A stretch of DNA of 64,000 bases from Yoonia sp035117555 (GCF_035117555.1 NZ_JAYKPK010000001.1:558001-622000), one strand, 5' to 3'; positions 16,560 to 25,685 are shown, counted from the first letter of the stretch. Notes: generated from the letters alone by a model not told the origin. Made by a program: numbers and translations.

Positions 16560-18052
16560 GCAGCCTCTGCTATGCCTGCGGCAGCGCGGACCAAACGTTC
16601 GGGGGTCATTGCATCGCCTGTGACTTCATCCACGATCCGGCCTTCGCGCATCACGATGACGCGGTCGGACATGCCGAGGATTTCGGGAATTTCGGAACTG
16701 ACCATGATCACCGCCAGCCCTTCGGCGGCAAGTTCTGCCATGAATTCATGCACCGCCGCCTTGGACCCGATATCGATCCCCTTGGTCGGCTCGTCCAGAA
16801 TGATGACGCGGGGTTTGGTCGCCAGCCATTTGGCGATCACCACCTTTTGCTGGTTGCCGCCCGACAGCAGCCCCAGTTCCTGATCCAGACTGGCGGCGCG
16901 CAGGTCAAGCCGTTGGGTATAATCGCGGGCGAGCTTGAATTCCTCGGCCAGCCGCAGGAACCCGTTCCGGCTGGTGCGCGACAGTGACGGCAGGGTGACG
17001 TTCTGGAAAATCGGCAAACCCCTGATCGCACCCTGCCGCCCGCGATCTTCGGGCACATAGACGATCCCAGCGGAAATCGCGTCATGGGTAGACCGGATCA
17101 CGCGGACCTTGTCATCAATGCGCACAGCCCCTTTCGACGGTGTGGTGATGCCGAACAGGGCCTGCATCACCTCTGACCGCCCTGCCCCGACGAGGCCGTA
17201 AAAGCCAAGGATTTCCCCCTGATGCAGGGTGAACCGGATATCGGCAAATTCGGTCGGATGATCATAGCCCGCCACGGTCAGAACGGGCGGCCCGATATTG
17301 GGCGTGCGGGTGGGGAAAATCTGATCGACGCTGCGGCCGACCATCATCTGGACCAATTGGCCTTCGGTGACGTCCTTCATTGCACCTGCGCCAACGAATT
17401 GCCCGTCACGAAAGACAGTATAGCGGTCGGCGATCCGGAAGATTTCATCGAATTTATGGCTGATGAACAGGATCGCCTTCCCCTGCGCCTTCAGCGTCTC
17501 GACCAGATCATAAAGCTCGTGGATTTCCTTGTGGCTCAATGCCGCTGTCGGTTCATCCAGCACCACGACGCGGGCGTCAGTGGACAAGGCGCGCGCAATC
17601 GCCACCAGATGTTTGGACGCAATGCCCAGATCACCCAGCCGCAGATCAGGGTCCATCGACGACCCGATCCCCACCAGCAATTCGCGCGCCCCGTCACGCA
17701 TCGCGCGGCGGTCAATCAGGCCGAACCGTGTGCGCGGCGCATGGCCCAGCCAGATATTCTCGGCCACGGATAATTCGTCAAACAGCACCGTTTCCTGATG
17801 GATCGCGGTGACACCAGCATCGGTGGCGGCCTGTGCATTGGCAAATTGCACCACCTCACCCGCGACGGTGATCGTGCCTTCTTCGGGTTGGTAGATGCCG
17901 GTCAGCACTTTGACCGTGGTGGATTTACCGGCACCATTTTCGCCGATCAGGGCGGTGACTTGACCGGGGTAAAGGTCAAGCTGGACGTCCTGCAAGGCTT
18001 TGACACCCGGAAATGACTTGGAAATGCCGCGAAGCGACAGGATGGGTTCCAT
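16556..18052 (-). CDS. rhaT: Rhamnose ABC transporter ATPase
   Basis: A 498-residue CUT2-type ATPase with two nucleotide-binding domains. The first has an intact Walker A GENGAGKST and Walker B VVLDEPTAALS. The second has a degenerate Walker A (GLVGAGRSE) with LLSGGNQQKV and VIILDEPTKGID, as usual in RbsA-like proteins. Start chosen at ATG 18052; an in-frame GTG at 18091 lies inside the hairpin at 18077-18103 and would add residues with no domain. Energises rhamnose uptake with RhaS, RhaP and RhaQ. Confidence 0.9.
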   Translation of the reverse strand: MEPILSLRGISKSFPGVKALQDVQLDLYPGQVTALIGENGAGKSTTVKVLTGIYQPEEGTITVAGEVVQFANAQAATDAGVTAIHQETVLFDELSVAENIWLGHAPRTRFGLIDRRAMRDGARELLVGIGSSMDPDLRLGDLGIASKHLVAIARALSTDARVVVLDEPTAALSHKEIHELYDLVETLKAQGKAILFISHKFDEIFRIADRYTVFRDGQFVGAGAMKDVTEGQLVQMMVGRSVDQIFPTRTPNIGPPVLTVAGYDHPTEFADIRFTLHQGEILGFYGLVGAGRSEVMQALFGITTPSKGAVRIDDKVRVIRSTHDAISAGIVYVPEDRGRQGAIRGLPIFQNVTLPSLSRTSRNGFLRLAEEFKLARDYTQRLDLRAASLDQELGLLSGGNQQKVVIAKWLATKPRVIILDEPTKGIDIGSKAAVHEFMAELAAEGLAVIMVSSEIPEILGMSDRVIVMREGRIVDEVTGDAMTPERLVRAAAGIAEAA

Positions 18053-18076
18053 CAGACTGGCCTTTGGGAAATGGGG

Positions 18077-18103
18077 CCCCGGCAAAGTCACACCTTGCCG
18101 GGG
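18077..18103 (-). other. Intercistronic hairpin between rhaS and rhaT
   Basis: A 9-bp perfect stem CCCCGGCAA / TTGCCGGGG with a 9-base loop lies directly after rhaS. It has no long U-run. As in the other sugar transporters here, it probably stabilises binding-protein mRNA or partly terminates transcription. Confidence 0.7.
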
Positions 18104-18112
18104 CAGAAGCGA

Positions 18113-19105
18113 TTAGAAGATCGACTTGAATTCGTCGATATTCGAGGAATCGTAGGTGAACGGATCAGACATCGCTGCCTCATTGTTGTCGTCCAGCACG
18201 GCCTCGCCGATCCGGCCCATCGAAATGGTCGCACCCGGTTCGGCGGTCGCTTCGCCTTTCAGCAGGTTGTAGGAAATCATCGTTGCAGCGTAACCCAGAT
18301 CAATCGGGTTCCAGATCGCAAAGCTGATTGTTGCACCGGATTCCACAGCCCCCGCCATTTCCGACGGCAGACCAAGGCCGGTGACATTCACCTCGCCAAT
18401 CTTACCCGCATCGGCGACAGCCTGTGACGCCGCCAGAATACCCACCGTCGTCGGGGCGATAATCGCCTTGAGATCAGGATAGGTGGACATCAGGCCCTGC
18501 GCTTCGCGGTAGGATTTATCGGCAAGGTCATCGCCGTAAACCGTCGCGACAAGGTTGATGCCGGGGTAATCAGGCAGGACCTTCGTCGCCTCTTCAATCC
18601 AGATATTCTGGTTGGTCGATGTCGAGGTCGCCGACAGGATCGCCACATCGCCGCCATCCGGCAGTTGGTCGGCGGCCAGTTTGATGATCGTATTGCCGAT
18701 CAGTTCCGGCGATGACGGGTTCAGATGCATCTGACGACCCGCAGGGGCGACACCGGAATCCCATGAAATCACGGTGATGCCACGGTCCATCGCACGTTGC
18801 AGCGCGGGGGCCACCGCGTCGGGGTCATTGGCGGAAATTGCGATGGCATCGACGCCTTGCGCGATCAGGGCGTTGATCACCTCGATCTGGCCTTCGGCGG
18901 TGGTGCTGGTCGGGCCGGTGTAGATGATTTCGACATCACCCAATTCGGCAGCGGCTTCCTCTGCGCCTTCGTTGGCGGCTTCGAAAAAGCCGATCCCCAG
19001 CGCCTTGACCACCAGCGCGATCCGCACGTTTTCGGCAGCAGCAGGCTGCGCCAGCATCAAGGATGCAAAGGCGGCAGAGGCCAGCGCTTTCTTCATAATA
19101 GACAT
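18113..19105 (-). CDS. rhaS: Rhamnose-binding periplasmic protein
   Basis: A 330-residue periplasmic binding protein of the ribose-type family with a Sec signal peptide (cleavage near PAAA-ENV, about residue 25). Sequence features match rhizobial RhaS: ALVVKALGIGFFEAANEGAEEAA at the mature N-terminus, and the DAIAISANDPDAVAPAL and VISWDSGVAPAGRQMHLNPSS segments. GGAGG lies upstream of ATG 19105. It captures L-rhamnose for the RhaTPQ importer. It follows rhaR by 28 bases, so it shares the rhaR promoter. Confidence 0.92.
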   Translation of the reverse strand: MSIMKKALASAAFASLMLAQPAAAENVRIALVVKALGIGFFEAANEGAEEAAAELGDVEIIYTGPTSTTAEGQIEVINALIAQGVDAIAISANDPDAVAPALQRAMDRGITVISWDSGVAPAGRQMHLNPSSPELIGNTIIKLAADQLPDGGDVAILSATSTSTNQNIWIEEATKVLPDYPGINLVATVYGDDLADKSYREAQGLMSTYPDLKAIIAPTTVGILAASQAVADAGKIGEVNVTGLGLPSEMAGAVESGATISFAIWNPIDLGYAATMISYNLLKGEATAEPGATISMGRIGEAVLDDNNEAAMSDPFTYDSSNIDEFKSIF

Positions 19106-19133
19106 TGTTTCGTTCCTCCCAGTTAAAAATCCG

Positions 19134-19946
19134 TCAGGCGTCGCCTGCCCGGTCCTCCGTCCTGTCAGCGGCCCCTGTGCGGGCCACGATCAGCTTGATA
19201 TCCGCCGCGTCCAGCATGGCGGCGTCGCGGTCACTGATCCCTTCGTCGGTGATGACGGTATGAATGCGTGACAGCGCGCAGAGCAGCAGGCTGGAGCGGG
19301 CGGAAAACTTCGTGCTATCGGCCAGAACCACCAGTTCATCGGCCTGATTAATCAGCTTTTGTTCGGCCTGCACCAGCATCGGGTCCCCCTCCATCAACCC
19401 GAGCGCGCCAAGGCCACGACAGCCCATGAACATGCGGCTGGCATAGAAATTGCGGCTGCCATCCTCGTCAAAGGGCGACAGGATGATGTTCTGTTCGCGG
19501 TAGATTGCACCGGCAGGCAGCAGAACCGTATTTTTGGAATGTTTCAGCAGATGTTCCGCGATTGGAAAGCTGTTGGTAAAGACCTGGCATCGGCGCGCCG
19601 TCAGCGGATGGACCATCTGGAATGTCGTGGTGCCACCGTTGATGATGATCGCCTCGCCATCTTTGCACAGATCGACTGCGGCGCGGGCAATCGCGCGTTT
19701 TTCAGCCAGACGGATGGTTTCGTTGAGGCTGAAAGGCCGGGCATTGATGCTGACGAATTGCGATGGCGACACTGATTCCGCCCCGCCGCGCACCCGGCGC
19801 AGTTTCTTTTGCAGATGCAGTGCGGCGATATCGCGGCGGATCGTGGCCTCGCTCGCCCCTGTCAACGTGACCAGATCGGCGACCGTGACAACGGGCCTGC
19901 CTTCGATGGATGACAAGATGATCCTGTGGCGTTCGCTTTCGTGCAT
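19134..19946 (-). CDS. rhaR: DeoR-family rhamnose regulator
   Basis: A 270-residue DeoR-family regulator. The N-terminal winged helix contains the family pattern TLTGASEATIRRDIAALH (about residues 28-45). The C-terminal sugar-phosphate sensor domain has the INGGTTTFQM phosphate loop and ALGLMEGDPMLVQAEQ. It is the first gene of the rha transport operon and divergent from rhaD. The 10-bp-spaced ATGATTG repeats between the two operons (19982-20058) are the obvious candidate binding site. DeoR members usually repress until a phosphorylated sugar intermediate binds. Confidence 0.9.
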   Translation of the reverse strand: MHESERHRIILSSIEGRPVVTVADLVTLTGASEATIRRDIAALHLQKKLRRVRGGAESVSPSQFVSINARPFSLNETIRLAEKRAIARAAVDLCKDGEAIIINGGTTTFQMVHPLTARRCQVFTNSFPIAEHLLKHSKNTVLLPAGAIYREQNIILSPFDEDGSRNFYASRMFMGCRGLGALGLMEGDPMLVQAEQKLINQADELVVLADSTKFSARSSLLLCALSRIHTVITDEGISDRDAAMLDAADIKLIVARTGAADRTEDRAGDA

Positions 19947-19981
19947 TACCGTCTCCCCTGTTGCCTAGTTTCCAACTAAAA

Positions 19982-20058
19982 CAATCATTGTCAATCATTT
20001 TCAGTCATCACAATCATTTCTGCGGCGCAGCATGATTGAATATGATTGTTATTGATTG
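19982..20058. promoter_or_regulatory. Phased heptamer operator array, rhaR-rhaD
   Basis: Between the divergent rhaR and rhaD genes, CAATCAT occurs at 19982, 19992 and 20011, with a variant CAGTCAT at 20002. The inverted form ATGATTG follows at 20032 and 20042, with a variant TTGATTG at 20052. Spacing is 10 bp within each arm (one step of 9), so the copies fall on one face of the helix. A GC-rich block of about 10 bases separates the arms. This is most simply a multi-site operator for RhaR controlling both directions. Confidence 0.75.
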
Positions 20059-20111
20059 ACTTTCATTGCGAACTCGGCGCAATTTTCAGCCAGAGGTCAG
20101 AGGAGGATATC

Positions 20112-22208
20112 ATGACAGCACCCGACAACCATTTGAAAAACCTGTGGGATGACGCGCAGGCCGCTGGCATGAGCGAGTCGAAAAAGCTGCTTTACCGCTC
20201 CAACCTGCTCGGCTCTGACAAGCGCGTGACGAATTACGGCGGCGGCAATACCAGCGCCAAGGTGATGGAACGCGACCCGCTGACCGGTGATCAGGTCGAG
20301 GTGTTGTGGGTCAAAGGCTCCGGCGGCGATATCGGGTCCATCAAGATGGACGGGTTTTCGACCCTCTACATGGACAAGCTGCAAGCGCTCAAGGGCATGT
20401 ATCGCGGTCTGGACCATGAGGATGAAATGGTCGGCTATCTGCCGCATTGCACCTTCAACCTCAACCCGCGTGCCGCCAGCATCGACACGCCCTTGCACGC
20501 CTATGTGCCGCGCAAGCATGTTGATCACGTCCATTCTGACGCGATCATCGCCATCGCCGCCTCAGTCAATTCGCGCGACCTGACGACCCAAGTGTTCGGC
20601 GACGACATCGGCTGGCTGCCATGGAAAAAGCCCGGCTATGAACTGGGGCTTTGGCTGGAAAAGCTGGCAACGGAAAATCCCCAGATGCGCGGTGCGGTGT
20701 TGGAAAGTCACGGCCTGTTCACCTGGGCCGATGATGCCAAAGACTGCTATCTGACCACGCTGGAAATCATCAACACAGCCGCCGATTGGCTGGCAGAACA
20801 ATCCGCAAGCAAGCCCGCCTTTGGCGGCGTCAAACGCCCGGACCTGCCCGCAGAGGAACGCCGCGTGGTGGCGGCACAGCTGATGCCGGTGATCCGCGGG
20901 CTGATCTCGGGCGACCGGCACAAGGTCGGCCATTTCGATGATTCTGCTGCGGTGCTGGAGTTCGTCGGCTCTGAAATGCTGGACACGCTCGCCCCGATGG
21001 GCACCTCCTGCCCGGACCATTTCCTGCGCACGAAAATCCGCCCGCTGGTGGTGGATTTCGACCCGGCCAACCCGGATATCGCCGCAACGCTGGCCAGCCT
21101 TGCCCCCGCGATCGAAGATTACCGTGCCGATTACGCCGCCTATTACGACCGCTGCAAACATGACAACAGCCCCGCCCTACGCGACCCCAATGCGGTGGTC
21201 TATCTGGTCCCCGGCGTCGGCATGATCACCTTTGCGCTGGATAAGGCGACGGCGCGGATATCGGGCGAATTCTATGTCAACGCGATCAACGTCATGCGCG
21301 GCGCGTCTGCTGTGTCCACCTATCAGGGCCTGCCGGAACAGGAAGCCTTTGATATCGAATATTGGCTGTTGGAAGAAGCCAAGTTGCAACGGATGCCGAA
21401 ACCCAAATCCATGGCTGGTCGCATCGCCCTCGTCACAGGCGGCGCGGGCGGGATCGGGTCCGCCACCGCCGAACGGCTGCTGAAAGAAGGTGCCTGCGTC
21501 ATGCTCGCCGATATCGACGGTGCGGCGGTGGATGATGTGGCGGCTGGCATGGCGAAAGCCTTTGGCGCAGATGTCGTGCGCGCCTGCGCCATGGATGTCA
21601 CGGACGAGGCGCAGGTCATTGCCGCTTATGCACAAACAGCATTGGAATTCGGCGGCGTCGATATTCTGGTCTCCAACGCCGGTATCGCCTCCTCTGCCCC
21701 GGTCGAGGACACCACGCTGGCCTTGTGGAACAAGAACATGGATATCCTGTCCACCGGCTATTTCCTTGTCAGCCGCGAAGCGTTCAAACTGCTGCGCAAA
21801 CAAGGGATCGGCGGGTCGGTCGTCTTTGTCGCCTCCAAGAACGGTTTGGCCGCCAGCCCCAATGCCAGCGCTTATTGCACGGCGAAAGCGGCCGAGATTC
21901 ATCTGGCACGCTGCCTCGCACTGGAAGGCGCAGATGCGGGCATCCGCGTCAACACCGTCAACCCCGATGCCGTGCTGCGCGGATCGAAAATCTGGTCCGG
22001 CGAATGGCTCGACCAGCGCGCCAGCACCTATCAGACCGACAAGGACGGGCTAGAGGAAATGTATCGCCAACGGTCCTTGCTGAAACGGTCGGTCCTGCCC
22101 GAGGACATCGCCGAAGGCGTCTATTTCCTCGCCTCGGACCTGTCCGCCAAATCGACCGGCAATATCCTGAACGTCGATGCCGGCAATAAAGAAGCGTTCA
22201 CGCGCTAG
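20112..22208 (+). CDS. rhaD: Bifunctional rhamnulose-1-P aldolase / lactaldehyde dehydrogenase
   Basis: A 698-residue fusion. Residues about 1-400 form a class II aldolase domain (metal-binding HVHSDAIIAIAA and LESHGLFTW). Residues about 430-698 are a short-chain dehydrogenase (nucleotide motif VTGGAGGIG, catalytic YCTAK). The enzyme splits L-rhamnulose 1-phosphate to dihydroxyacetone phosphate and L-lactaldehyde, and the second domain oxidises lactaldehyde. Start at ATG 20112 after AGAGGAGGAT; upstream in-frame codons are in the operator region. It is divergent from rhaR and followed by rhaI. Confidence 0.93.
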   Translation: MTAPDNHLKNLWDDAQAAGMSESKKLLYRSNLLGSDKRVTNYGGGNTSAKVMERDPLTGDQVEVLWVKGSGGDIGSIKMDGFSTLYMDKLQALKGMYRGLDHEDEMVGYLPHCTFNLNPRAASIDTPLHAYVPRKHVDHVHSDAIIAIAASVNSRDLTTQVFGDDIGWLPWKKPGYELGLWLEKLATENPQMRGAVLESHGLFTWADDAKDCYLTTLEIINTAADWLAEQSASKPAFGGVKRPDLPAEERRVVAAQLMPVIRGLISGDRHKVGHFDDSAAVLEFVGSEMLDTLAPMGTSCPDHFLRTKIRPLVVDFDPANPDIAATLASLAPAIEDYRADYAAYYDRCKHDNSPALRDPNAVVYLVPGVGMITFALDKATARISGEFYVNAINVMRGASAVSTYQGLPEQEAFDIEYWLLEEAKLQRMPKPKSMAGRIALVTGGAGGIGSATAERLLKEGACVMLADIDGAAVDDVAAGMAKAFGADVVRACAMDVTDEAQVIAAYAQTALEFGGVDILVSNAGIASSAPVEDTTLALWNKNMDILSTGYFLVSREAFKLLRKQGIGGSVVFVASKNGLAASPNASAYCTAKAAEIHLARCLALEGADAGIRVNTVNPDAVLRGSKIWSGEWLDQRASTYQTDKDGLEEMYRQRSLLKRSVLPEDIAEGVYFLASDLSAKSTGNILNVDAGNKEAFTR

Positions 22209-22211
22209 GGG

Positions 22212-23462
22212 ATGATGATGACCAACACCTATGAGTCCGCCCGCGCCCAGTTCGCCGATTGGGGCGTGGATACCGAGGCAGCCTTGGCCGCGCTGTCCAC
22301 CGTGCCGATTTCCGTGCATTGCTGGCAGGGCGATGATGTGGCGGGGTTCGAGACGAAAACCGGCACATCGGGCGGCGGCATTCAGGCGACCGGCAACCAT
22401 CCGGGGCGCGCGCGCAATCCTGATGAATTGCGCGCCGATCTGGATTTCGCTTTCGCGCAGATCCCCGGCAAGCACCGGCTGAACCTGCATGCCTGCTATC
22501 TGGACAGTGACGAAAACCCCGACCGTGACCAGATCGCATACCACCATTTCACGCCTTGGGTCGATTGGGCAAAGGGTCAGGGGCTGGGGCTGGATTTCAA
22601 CCCGACCTTCTTTGCTCATGCGAAAGCCGATGACAACCTGACCCTGTCGCACCCCGATGCGGGGATCCGCGATTTCTGGATCGAACATGGCAAGCGCTGC
22701 CGCGAGATTGCCGCAAGAATGGGCCGGGAACTGGGTTCTGCTGCGGTCAATAACATCTGGGTGCCGGACGGGTCCAAGGATACGCCGGTCGACCGGATGG
22801 CAGCACGGCGCCGGCTGGAAGCGTCATTGGACGCGATGATGGCCGACAAACTGCCGAAAAGTGAACTGATCGACGCTGTGGAATCCAAACTCTTCGGGAT
22901 CGGCGTGGAATCCATGACCGTCGGCAGCCACGAATTCTACCTTGGCTATGCGATCCGCAAGGGCATGGCGCTTTGCCTTGATATGGGCCATTTCCACCCG
23001 ACCGAGAGCGTGGCGGACAAATTGTCATCCGTCGCCCTGTCGGTCGATGATATCCTGCTGCATGTCTCGCGCCCGGTGCGCTGGGACAGCGACCATGTGA
23101 TCCTGCTGAATGATGATCTGCTGGCGATGGCGCAGGAACTGGTCTTTGCCGATCTTCTGTCGCGCACGCGGATCGGGCTGGATTTCTTTGACGCGACGAT
23201 CAGCCGGACCGCGGCCTGGGTCATCGGCGTGCGCAATATGCAAAAGGCGCTGCTGCGCGCCTTCCTGCTGCCGCAAACGCAGTTGAAGGCGATGGAAGAC
23301 AGCCTTGATTTCACCGGACGTCTGGTGCTGAGCGAGGAAGCCCGTGACCTGCCATTTGCCGCGATCTGGGGCGAATTTTGTGCGCGCGCTGATGTGCCGG
23401 TTGGGGCGACTTTGCTGACGGATCTGCAATCCTATCAGCAAGGTGTTTCCGGGCGCGGGTGA
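22212..23462 (+). CDS. rhaI: L-rhamnose isomerase, rhizobial type
   Basis: A 416-residue TIM-barrel sugar isomerase that converts L-rhamnose to L-rhamnulose. Metal-ligand segments typical of the group are visible: LNLHACYLDS, GLGLDFNPTFFAH, GVESMTVGSHEFYLGYAIRKG and LCLDMGHFHPTESVADK. It begins three bases after rhaD, with three ATG codons in a row (22212, 22215, 22218); the exact start among them is uncertain. Together with rhaD, rhaK and rhaU it completes the phosphorylating L-rhamnose pathway. Confidence 0.93.
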   Translation: MMMTNTYESARAQFADWGVDTEAALAALSTVPISVHCWQGDDVAGFETKTGTSGGGIQATGNHPGRARNPDELRADLDFAFAQIPGKHRLNLHACYLDSDENPDRDQIAYHHFTPWVDWAKGQGLGLDFNPTFFAHAKADDNLTLSHPDAGIRDFWIEHGKRCREIAARMGRELGSAAVNNIWVPDGSKDTPVDRMAARRRLEASLDAMMADKLPKSELIDAVESKLFGIGVESMTVGSHEFYLGYAIRKGMALCLDMGHFHPTESVADKLSSVALSVDDILLHVSRPVRWDSDHVILLNDDLLAMAQELVFADLLSRTRIGLDFFDATISRTAAWVIGVRNMQKALLRAFLLPQTQLKAMEDSLDFTGRLVLSEEARDLPFAAIWGEFCARADVPVGATLLTDLQSYQQGVSGRG

Positions 23463-23564
23463 AATAATGAATGATGATCCAGGTCGGCGAACCGGTCGCA
23501 GGGACCTGTCTAAAAAAGCCTAGCCCAGTTTGTCACTTATGAATGCGGCTCAGGTGCAAAGGCG

Positions 23565-23930
23565 TTACGCGGCATGCGCCTTTGCCGCATTCTCCTCGAT
23601 CACAGTGCAATTGTCTGCGGCCCATTGGCACAGGGTGAACAGCGGGCCGACCAAAGTCTGGCCCAGATCGGTTAGCCTATATTCCACCCAAGGCGGGTTT
23701 TTATCCGCATAGACCTGGCGCGCCACCAGCCCGTCACGTTCCAGCCCGCGCAGGGTCATCGTCAGCATCCGTTGCGAGATATTTTCAACCTCGCGCCGGA
23801 TCTGGCTATAGCGTTTGGGCTGTTCGGACAGGATCAGGATCACCAGCACGGTCCATTTATCACCCACCCGCGACAGGATGGGTGAGATCCTTTCGCAATC
23901 GCCGGGCACAGACATGTTCCCTAGTTTCAT
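23565..23930 (-). CDS. HxlR-family transcriptional regulator
   Basis: A 121-residue winged-helix regulator of the HxlR type: the GDKWTVLVILIL core (about residues 22-33), RYSQIRREVENISQRMLTMTLRGLERDGLV recognition region, and YRLTDLGQTL wing. GGAGA lies before ATG 23930. It is divergent from the amidohydrolase gene, so it probably controls that gene and itself. Many HxlR proteins respond to reactive aldehydes or quinones. No second cysteine-based sensing motif stands out here beyond single Cys residues. Confidence 0.9.
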   Translation of the reverse strand: MKLGNMSVPGDCERISPILSRVGDKWTVLVILILSEQPKRYSQIRREVENISQRMLTMTLRGLERDGLVARQVYADKNPPWVEYRLTDLGQTLVGPLFTLCQWAADNCTVIEENAAKAHAA

Positions 23931-24007
23931 TCACGTGTCTCCTTGCGGGTATTTCTACATCCTTTAGATGCCTAGGGCACTAATAGTAACCACAAGGACA
24001 AAACACA

Positions 24008-25513
24008 ATGTGTGAGCTTTGCAAGGCCGGTTTCCCGCGCCAACATAACCACCCGACCCGCCGGACATTCCTGCGCAGCGCCATGGCCAGTGCCGCTGCG
24101 GCGGCGTTTCTGCCGGCCTTCATGACACGCCCCGCCATGGCGCAGGACCTGCCCGCTGGCGTGGGTGAGGCTGGCCGCCGCACTCTGATCAAAGGCGGCC
24201 ATATCCTGAGCCAGGATTCGACCATTGGCGATTTCACTGGGGATGTGCTGCTGGAAGGCAGCCGGATTTTGGAGGTCGCACCATCGATTGACGCAGGCGA
24301 CACCGCTGTGATCGACGCCACAGGCCGGATCGTGATGCCGGGATTTGTCGACACGCATCACCACCAGTTTGAAACATCATTGCGGTCCTATCTGCCCAAC
24401 GGGATCATGTTCGGCGATCCGACACGGCCCGATGAGCCGAATTATCTGGATGATATCCTTGGCAAATTCTCCAAGGTTTACCGGCCAGAGGATGTCTATA
24501 TCGCGCAGCTTTTTGGTGGTTTGAGCCAGTTGGATGCCGGTGTGACCACCGTCCATGACGTCTCACAAATCCACCATTCGCCCGCCCATTCCGATGCGGT
24601 GATCGCCGGGATGCAGGCCGTCGGTCGGCGCGGTGTGTTCGGTTATTTTGAAGGCTATGGTCCCGATCTGGCCTATCCGCAGGATGCCCGCCGTCTGCGG
24701 AACGAGTATTTCGCATCCGACGATCAATTGCTGACCATGCTGATGGGTGGTGAAGTCTATCTGCCCGGTGTTGATCCGCTGGAACTCTGGCGGCTGGGGC
24801 AAGAGCTTGACCTGATGATCGGGCTGCATGTCGTCGGATCGCTTGGGATGCAAGAGACGATGGATAATCTGATCCCGCATTACACTGACAAACACCTGTT
24901 CATCCATATGACCGGCATGTCCGACGCCGCATGGAATCGTGCGCAGGAAGTCGGCGCGCATGTCTCACTGTCGGTGCCGATCGAGATGCAGATGCGCCAC
25001 GGCACGCCGCCGATCCAGAAAGCCATCGATATGGGCATGGCGCCATCTCTGTCGGTCGATGTCGAATGCACGATGACCGCCGATTTCTTTACCCAGATGC
25101 GCGGCGCGATGACGGTGCAACGGATGTTCGCCAACGAGATTGCATTGGAACAAGGGCCAGAGGCGGCCCCTGCCCTGATGGATGTGCGCGATGCGATCAC
25201 CTTTGCCACGATCAATGGCGCGGCTGGGTTGAAGCTAGATCACAAGGTCGGGTCGCTGACGCCGGGCAAAGAGGCGGATATCATCCTGCTCAACGCTGAC
25301 GCGCTGAACGTGGCCCCGCTGAACAATGCGGCAGGCGCGGTGGTGACGCTGATGGAACGTTCCAACGTGGAAACCGTGCTCGTCGCGGGCCAGATCAAGA
25401 AATGGCAGGGCGCGATGGTCGGCCATGATATCGCCGCTTTGCGTGATCAGATTGTTGCTTCGCGTGACTATCTGTTCGAGGCGGCAGAGGTCGATATCCC
25501 CTTGTTTGACTGA
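24008..25513 (+). CDS. Tat-exported amidohydrolase (metal-dependent)
   Basis: A 501-residue amidohydrolase-superfamily protein of the chlorohydrolase/deaminase group. An N-terminal twin-arginine signal (TRRTFLRS, then an Ala-rich segment ending PAMAQD near residue 47) predicts periplasmic location. Metal ligands: DTHHHQ near residue 120, HVVGS, and HMTGM. The C-terminus carries the usual GLKLDHKVGSLTPGKEADIILLNAD strand. Relatives deaminate or hydrolyse ring compounds such as adenosine derivatives, guanine analogues or s-triazines. The substrate cannot be read from the sequence. Periplasmic export is unusual for the deaminases of this group. Confidence 0.85.
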   Translation: MCELCKAGFPRQHNHPTRRTFLRSAMASAAAAAFLPAFMTRPAMAQDLPAGVGEAGRRTLIKGGHILSQDSTIGDFTGDVLLEGSRILEVAPSIDAGDTAVIDATGRIVMPGFVDTHHHQFETSLRSYLPNGIMFGDPTRPDEPNYLDDILGKFSKVYRPEDVYIAQLFGGLSQLDAGVTTVHDVSQIHHSPAHSDAVIAGMQAVGRRGVFGYFEGYGPDLAYPQDARRLRNEYFASDDQLLTMLMGGEVYLPGVDPLELWRLGQELDLMIGLHVVGSLGMQETMDNLIPHYTDKHLFIHMTGMSDAAWNRAQEVGAHVSLSVPIEMQMRHGTPPIQKAIDMGMAPSLSVDVECTMTADFFTQMRGAMTVQRMFANEIALEQGPEAAPALMDVRDAITFATINGAAGLKLDHKVGSLTPGKEADIILLNADALNVAPLNNAAGAVVTLMERSNVETVLVAGQIKKWQGAMVGHDIAALRDQIVASRDYLFEAAEVDIPLFD

Positions 25514-25520
25514 TAAATCC

Positions 25521-25563
25521 TGGCCCTGTGCTGCCCGGGAACGGATGCGCGCAGGGCCATTTT
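25521..25563 (+). terminator. Intrinsic terminator after amidohydrolase
   Basis: An 8-bp stem TGGCCCTG (25521-25528) / CAGGGCCA (25552-25559) is followed at once by TTTT. The loop is long (23 bases) with its own GC content. It lies eight bases after the stop codon of the amidohydrolase. Confidence 0.7.
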
Positions 25564-25628
25564 GCAGGCTGTGCCGCGCGAAAAGTGCAAAATAGCCTGC
25601 AAAAAATTCTTGCCCCAATGTATATAAT
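25560..25628 (+). promoter_or_regulatory. Inverted repeat and -10 element before ytfQ
   Basis: An 11-bp inverted repeat, TTTTGCAGGCT (25560-25570) and AGCCTGCAAAA (25594-25604), lies 80-125 bases before the binding protein gene. A perfect TATAAT is at 25623-25628; its -35 would fall on or just after the right arm. The arms could be an operator for the GntR regulator encoded at the end of the operon, or a second terminator stem. Confidence 0.45.
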
Positions 25629-25685
25629 AGTATTTATTTTCCCGCAGGTCCGGAGGGGACCAACGAGATCTCGGGAGGATTTCTT

